From Apricaphanius iberus (Eukaryota; Chordata; Actinopteri; Cyprinodontiformes; Aphaniidae): a DNA stretch of 64,000 bases. Location: contig JAPXFQ010002081.1 in assembly GCA_028564705.1 (NCBI GenBank), positions 372,001 to 436,000 of the forward strand, given 5' to 3'. Under the pieces are notes generated by a model. That model did not search any database. It was not told where the DNA came from and worked only from the letters and a program-made list of their open reading frames with translations. Shown piece after piece: positions 58,601 to 64,000 of this stretch (its first letter is position 1; each line of letters starts with the position of its first letter). The position numbers were made by a program, and so were the translations under genes.

Positions 58601-59467
58601 TGACCCATCCTCAGGTACACTGGTCTTCACAGTTCCCATGGCAACCCATCGCTGTTTGACAGCCAATGGAATCTCAGTCACCATGGAAACTGACTGCACG
58701 GGAGCCAATCTGAAAACAGTCTGTGGTCCTGTTGTTTTTCAGGACTGGAATGATAAATTACTGCCAACAAACACCCCTGTGAAGGTCCGGAAGGAGGGGG
58801 CGGCTCCTCCCAGCCAATCCGGTGACTCAAGTAAAATATCATGTTGGCACTTTGCACACTTCAGTAACTGAGAGGGGCTGAGAAGAGGGAGGGGTGACAG
58901 GATACAGTCGAGCAGCAGGCTTTGTTGTCTTTTCCTAATGTTTTTGTTTTTACATTCCCCGCAGTGGCCCCACCCCTTCTGCACCGCCTTCGAAAGAGAA
59001 GCAGGAGGAGGAAATCTCTCCGATTGGTCGTCCTGCTCTATTTCAGGTTTAAATGTTAATTTCATCTTGCAATAGTATTTCCACTGGTCCATGAGAGCCA
59101 GTCCAAGCGAGGGGGTGGGGATGAAGGGAGGAAGGAGAGTTGGGGAAGAAAGAGGAGCGGGTCAACAGTCCTCGTCACATCCTGCAGAGGTTCTGTGTTC
59201 CCCAGAGTCTCTCTCCTCCACTCTGCCCCGTCTCTCCATGACTGGCAGAGTCCCATGAACGAAAAAGAAAAGAAATCAGTAAACCACCTCTGATGGGCGT
59301 GGTGTCGGTATGCAGTGTGGGTAAGGGGCTGGTGAGTCCATACACACACTGCGAGGCGTCGTGGTGAAGTTGGGGCTGATGTCTTGCAGAGATGAGGTGG
59401 TGCGCTGTGTATATGTGTGTCTACATGTTTGTGTGTGTGCATCTAGAAATGTGTGTGCTCCTTTTAT
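55599..59467 (-). other. grk3: probable grk3 3' UTR
   Basis: A 3.9-kb stretch downstream of the grk3 stop in which I recognise no transposon, unlike most of the window. It ends near an AATAAA (minus strand, 55599-55604). Mammalian GRK3 also has a multi-kilobase 3' UTR. It holds short GT-rich runs (59395-59460) and a C-rich run at 58382-58401. Extent is inferred; transcript data would fix it. Shorter isoforms are possible because AATAAA also occurs at the stop codon. Confidence 0.5.
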
Positions 59468-59629
59468 TCACAGGCCGTTGCTGTTGCGGTGTGTGAGAGG
59501 AGGTTTGGAGAGCTCCACCACGCCGGCCCGGCCTTTGCCTATCACTTTGGGCGCGCGGCGCAGCAGCTTCTGTGCTTCTGTGAATGCCTCGTTCAGCTCC
59601 TTCTTCCACTGCACAAACTCGGGATCGCT
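59468..59629 (-). CDS. grk3: grk3 last coding exon (C-terminal tail)
   Basis: 54 codons including TGA, phase 0. Reads [20 protein letters not shown], then [17 protein letters not shown] and HRNSNGL-stop. This is the C-terminus of the GRK2/GRK3 subfamily: the last PH-domain helix, which with the following residues binds G-beta-gamma, and the short tail. RAPK and HRNSNGL favour GRK3 over GRK2. The kinase phosphorylates agonist-occupied GPCRs at the membrane, leading to arrestin binding. Acceptor ...cctcag. The stop codon overlaps an AATAAA (see findings). Confidence 0.96.
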   Translation of the reverse strand, partial: SDPEFVQWKKELNEAFTEAQKLLRRAPKVIGKGRAGVVELSKPPLTHRNSNGL

Positions 59630-59713
59630 CTGAGGACACAGAGGAAACAAATCAGTCTGTGGGATCATCAAAGCTTTACAAACAAGAATGAACAGAACAA
59701 GGAAGCATCCCAC

Positions 59714-59827
59714 CTCACACTGCAGAACAAACTGCTTCCCTCCTTTGATGCGCAGCAGAATGCACTTCTTGTCTTTAACCTGCGTCTCTTCCACCGTCAC
59801 AATCTGCTCCATCGTCAGCAGGTTTTG
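59714..59827 (-). CDS. grk3: grk3 penultimate coding exon (PH domain)
   Basis: 38 codons, phase 0 at both ends. Reads [20 protein letters not shown], then [18 protein letters not shown], the middle beta strands of the GRK2/3 PH domain, which bind phosphoinositide and G-beta-gamma. Acceptor ...ccacag, donor gtggga. The preceding PH exon (family WRGEGE region) was not found up to 64000, so the intron is longer than 4.1 kb. Confidence 0.96.
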
Positions 59828-60027
59828 CTGTGGACAAAGTTGAGCAATCACACATCAGGTAACATGAAGTAGGGCAGCAATTTTCTCAGGCCTGTGCTGA
59901 TCTTTGGTGACAGCATTTCCAGTGCTGGTTGCTACTAATCTCAAGCCAGTCTAACAGACCTCAACATAGAGAATCACTACCCACTACATGGTTGAAATCA
60001 CACAGGAAGTTTGTAACACAGTAGGGA
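59828..60027. other. grk3 intron
   Basis: Nothing recognised. Confidence 0.5.
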
Positions 60028-60029
60028 TG

Positions 60030-60604
60030 TTGCCTGGAAAAATCCAGGATTTATTCTATTAAGATTAAGGGCCTGGCAACGAGTAATGAAAAAGGCCAAA
60101 CTTGAAGGGCGGAACCAAGCGTGCCTTTGAAACTTTCACTGTACGTAATTGGATAATGCCACGACCAATCACAACACTACACGGTGTGACGCCCCATTCG
60201 CTTAGCTACCAGCAGAGCTGACTGGTAGATTTAACTATTGCCGTATCCAGTCGGCAAAACAGCAAAAACGTCCTCCATGCAAAGGAATGATTAGAGCGTG
60301 GTTTTCTGTTACTCTTTTAGAGGAAAATCCAAGTCTAACTCGTTCATTGTAGCAGCCAAAGCTGTTTCAAACAACTGGTGTTCATCTGTAGCCATCTTTC
60401 AATGTTTACTAAATGATTCTGGACATCGCAGCACTGTTATCATCTTAGCCCGGCTCTGGCACGCCTACATCCGATACACCAATTTGATTGGTTCCCCAAA
60501 CTGCTCACATAATGCGGTAACGTGAATCTTTGCTTGATGCCAGAAGGTCTTGCAGAGACAATTCAAATGACGCTCTTGCGAGACCTTTGGATTTCCAGGG
60601 TAGC
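60030..60604. mobile_element. non-autonomous DNA transposon, ~575 bp
   Basis: Ends are imperfect inverted repeats: gttgcctggaaaaatccagg at left and 'ggatttccagggtagc' at right. The interior (gatgccagaaggtcttgcag, accaatttgattggttcccc) belongs to a repeat abundant in fish genomes. The 75-codon plus-strand frame inside has no known domain. Superfamily not assigned. Confidence 0.6.
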
Positions 60605-62464
60605 AAGGAAGCTTTTACACTGAAGCAGTGACACCATGTTGCAGTGCTCTACAAGCCTTATGAACAAACTTCATTAAGTTTTACTGGAATCTGAAATTGT
60701 AAGAAAATACAAAGCAGTGCATTCTTGAGTACATGACTGTAGGAAGCAGAGGAAGGGAGGGAACTAGCAACTATGAGCTTTTTAACAGGAAACCAGACAT
60801 TCACACTAAATGTGATCTAGCACATAGCTGATCAACAACCATCTCTTTTAGAAAAAAAAATCTAAATATCTCCAGTAATATATTTATACCCAATAAGATA
60901 CTAATGCAGAAACATTAAAAAAAAGAGAAAAAACCATTGATATTAAAAAATATCATTTTTTTAAGAGATGCCCATCTATTAACCTACAAAATAAACTCCT
61001 TGATGGAATACAAATATTTGTACCTTTGACCAGAAATTCTTTTTGATTCTACTATACATGTTTTGGGTCTGAAATTGTTTCTGCATAGGTTTTATGTTTA
61101 AATACAAGATTCTAAGTGCATTCTAAACACATAAACTGTAAAAAATGGTCTATCCGAACTCAGATTCTTCAAGGCAGTGTAGGAATCCAGAACGAACAGG
61201 TTGAAGATGGAATTAAACTTGTGACAAACGTTTTATTGCTCTAGAGTCTAGACTAAGGCAATCAAAATGACTGATTCTTTGATATAGTAGATACTAAATA
61301 AATAACTATTCAAAGATAGGCATTTGTGTCACAAATTGATAGAAACTGACTCATTTATATTATGCCAAATTTTGGCACTTCTTCAGTAAGCAGCACTGCT
61401 ATAACAATCACCCCTTCCCAATAGGCTGCTGAAGGTATTAAACTCTGCTAAGGTTAGTACATCCAGAATGAAACATCTACGACTCTGTTTAGTTGGCAAA
61501 AAAAAAGCCTTGTTGAGAGATAATTTCCCTCTGAAACAGACAGATGCTGAAAGATTCCATATGCAAGCTGTGTTAACACTACAACACAGGTGCTTAGAGC
61601 AACTTAAAAAAGGTCAGTAAAGCACCTGTAGCTGCTACAGTGAAGTAATAAACCTCCGGGATGACATAAGGAAACACTATCTGGTTAAATAATAGCTTCA
61701 CAGAGACGGATAGCCAAGCGACGTTGCTCTGTCGGTCTGAGCTCCCACGTCAAGAGGTGCTTCCCAGGTGCAAAGTTCTGAATCCCACAACGGCCCTTTC
61801 TGCTTTGGAACAACTAAATCCAGGGAATAATAATCAGCTGACAGCTCAGTGAGCTGCTAAATAATGAAGCAACGAAACAAACCAGCACTCTGTTACTCTT
61901 GTTTGATAGTAAACGGATTGGAGGCTAATCTGGCTAACAATAACAGGTTACGGTAGAGCCAAGTTGAAGATGACAATTAGAGCTGAAAAGCTATGAATCC
62001 ATGGCATCCATGTAGTTGTTCATTGAAATCTTAAGCAACATTTTCAGGAATACAGAACTTTGTTCTGCCGCTGAATACATCTGACTGGGCCAGATACACG
62101 TTTGCATTGTAATATGTTTTAATAATATAGATCCAAGTTTCTTTTGAAACAAAATTTTAGAATGATCCTTGATTTTTCTGTCAGTATTAAAATCTATTCA
62201 TATCAACAGCAAACTGACAAACAACAGCACACACTAAACATGAGTAGATATATATTTAAACAAAATAAAAACATAAACATAAGTGGCAGCCACCAACTGT
62301 GCCAGTTAAACCACTTAAAAAGATGAGAGGTCTGTATTTTGATAACATAGGTAAACAACTGTGAGACAGAATGTACAAAACCAAAATCCAAAAAATCATA
62401 TTGTATAATTTGAATTTATTTGCACAATGATGGAGAAAATAGCTGTTTGGTCAATAACAAAAGT
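60605..62464. other. grk3 intron
   Basis: No gene or clear repeat recognised. Confidence 0.5.
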
Positions 62465-62715
62465 TCATCTAAAAACTTTATAATGTAACCTTTGGTGGCA
62501 AAGACAGGTCAAACGGTTCCTGTAGGCCTTCACCAGGTTTTCACACTGTAGCTGGTATTTTGGCCCATTCTTCCATTTAGATCTTTTCCAAAGCTGGGAT
62601 GTTTGACTTTCAACTCCCTCCCCATTATAAATTCTGTCTCTCACAGTTGAACTGCACCGATGATAAATATGACAGACCTCTCTCAGCTTTTAAAGGGGGA
62701 CAACTCTTTTACCCA
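62465..62715 (-). mobile_element. Tc1-like transposon relic, internally deleted
   Basis: 'cctttggtggcaaagacagg', 'caccaggttttcacactgta', 'tattttggcccattcttcca', then directly the terminal part 'attctgtctctcacagttga'. The transposase middle is missing. Confidence 0.75.
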
Positions 62716-62749
62716 CTGAATGTGAATGAAAAATAGTAAATGGCAGTTT

Positions 62750-62950
62750 TATGCAGTGTTTTTTCTAGTCATACTAACCACTCAAAGTGCTTTCCACTGG
62801 ATCTACATTCATCCATCGCCCTTACATGGGCATATGTACACAAAGATAAGCAAGCAGGCCGGGGATGTCTACTGAAGGAAGCTGAAATTGAACCTAGAAC
62901 CGTCCGATTGCAAGACAACTACACTACCCGTCTAGTCACTCACAGAGTAT
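62750..62950. repeat. fish dispersed repeat (SINE-like), relative of 3775
   Basis: 'ccactcaaagtgctttccac', 'attgaacctagaaccgtccg', 'attgcaagacaactacacta'. Confidence 0.6.
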
Positions 62951-63726
62951 GACATAAATACCTACATGAATAAATGAATGAATACATAGTGAAGTGCTGA
63001 TAGAAACTGAATGCATATCAATATGCTATGCTAATATGCTAATCAGAGTTAAATATTTTTCATTTTCCTTTAGAAATTTGTTTATTACTATGAAAAAAAA
63101 TGTTACTAAATTTCTTTCATTGATGAGCATCACCCAATGAGCATGCAGGTCCAACTCACTGACCTTGAATGGCAGCTAAACTCATTCAGTTAAAAAGTGT
63201 ACTGAAATAAAAAAGCCACTGGGGGAAACACCATAAAATAAAATGTGACTTTGTGATAATGACATTTCTGAATAAAAAGTGATACAATTAAATGAAAATG
63301 TCTAAAACAATAATCTCTATTAGGAAAGCAATTAAAGTAAAATATTTTATATTAATAAACACATGTTAAAGGATAATAAAAACTATTTCATACATACATA
63401 CGTCTATATTTACTGGTTATTTTCCTTAGTACAGGCTGAGAAAGCCTGCAAGTTAAATCCACCAGGGACCGTTAAACTTATTAGGACGGTAAGAGGTGTG
63501 AGCTCCTGTGCAGCACTATGGGAAGGCTGGAAACATATATGCTAAGTGGGAGGCAGGGAGGGGAGCCATGGCTCTGGACATGTTACAAACAGCACTGACA
63601 CTCACCCCGTCTTTTAGCATTTTTAAAGGTTTTAGCCACTTCTCCTTCAGAGGTGAAATGGGACAAATGGGCAGAAAGACAAACAGTATTCTCAAACAGA
63701 GAGACAGACAGCCGGACTCCAAAACA
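62951..63726. other. grk3 intron
   Basis: Nothing recognised; no PH-domain exon found here. Confidence 0.5.
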
Positions 63727-64000
63727 GTGTGAACATTAATAGAAACGTGACAGTGTGAACATGAATAGTGACGTAACTGTGTGTACATTAATAGTCACGT
63801 GACGGTGTGAACATTAATAGAAACATGACGGTGTGAACATGAATAGTCACGTGACGGTGTGAACATTAATAGAGACGTGACGGTGTGAACATGAATAGTG
63901 ACGTGACGGATTGAACATGAATAGAAACGTGACGGTTTGAACATGAATAGTCACGTGATGGTGTGAACATGAATACTGACGTGACGTTTTGAACATTAAT
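63727..64000. repeat. 26-bp minisatellite, 10.5 copies to window edge
   Basis: Unit gtgtgaacattaatagaaac+gtgacg, with variants at a few positions (aaac/gtgac/gtcac; attaat/atgaat). The array runs off the right edge, so the total copy number is unknown. Lies in a grk3 intron. Confidence 0.95.

Noticed and set aside
58286..58871. Plus-strand ORFs of 105-110 codons in the grk3 3' UTR region
   Set aside because: No recognisable domain, antisense to the gene, and overlapping minus-strand ORFs of similar length; likely chance in GC-richer sequence.
59453..59872. 139-codon plus-strand ORF
   Set aside because: Shadow of the two grk3 exons and the intron between them.
63727..64000. CRISPR-like array
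   Set aside because: Units abut with no unique spacers; it is a eukaryotic minisatellite.

Overview
This is vertebrate nuclear DNA, almost certainly from a teleost fish. The genes have short exons with GT-AG introns. The spacers are AT-rich and carry fish-typical repeats: Tc1-like, hAT and PIF/Harbinger transposons, Rex1-like, RTE-like and L1/Tx1-like LINEs, a Penelope-like snapback with a hammerhead ribozyme, and an LTR element with a tRNA-Pro primer site. There is no bacterial-style gene organisation, no CRISPR array and no operon.

Two host genes lie head to tail on the minus strand. On the right (about 55.6-64.0 kb) is the 3' end of a GRK2/GRK3-type G-protein-coupled receptor kinase, most likely grk3. 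It shows the last two coding exons (end of the PH domain plus C-terminal tail) and a probable long 3' UTR. On the left (about 4.1-44.5 kb) is the 5' half of myo18b, an unconventional class XVIII myosin. I placed 23 coding exons by splice sites, reading phase and remembered family sequence. They run from a start exon with MALSSRLKLWEQK, through a short disordered N-terminal extension, an SH3-like segment and the complete motor (P-loop GRSGTGKTT), to the IQ/neck and the start of the tail. Joined, they give 3195 nt (1065 codons) with all phases compatible except at the first junction. The coiled-coil tail lies beyond the left edge. GRK3 followed by MYO18B in tandem is also the human order on chromosome 22q, which supports both calls.

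Layout from left to right. 1-4.1 kb: a myo18b intron with a hAT transposase relic, unrecognised membrane-protein-like ORFs and an exon-like plus-strand ORF. 4.1-12.4 kb: exons 23-15, with a 717-bp hAT element with 8-bp target duplications. 12.4-21.4 kb: a large intron carrying a 4.5-kb LTR element, a possible piggyBac end and a Tc1 relic. 21.4-31.2 kb: exons 14-6, with L1, RTE, hAT and Penelope-like insertions. 31.2-44.5 kb: exons 5-1, with many transposon relics. 44.5-55.6 kb: the myo18b upstream/intergenic region, with a candidate promoter, a Harbinger relic and a 2-kb LINE relic. 55.6-64 kb: the grk3 3' end, another DNA transposon and a 26-bp minisatellite running off the edge.

Myo18b is a sarcomere-associated myosin needed for muscle integrity. 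Grk3 phosphorylates activated receptors and is recruited to membranes by G-beta-gamma through the PH domain seen here. I see no functional link between them beyond conserved neighbourhood. I did not find a clearly new biological system. The items most worth a second look are a non-canonical first myo18b splice donor, a possible poison exon, a hammerhead-ribozyme snapback, a two-copy membrane-ORF repeat, an LTR element with no recognised gag/pol, and a G-quadruplex run in the grk3 3' UTR.
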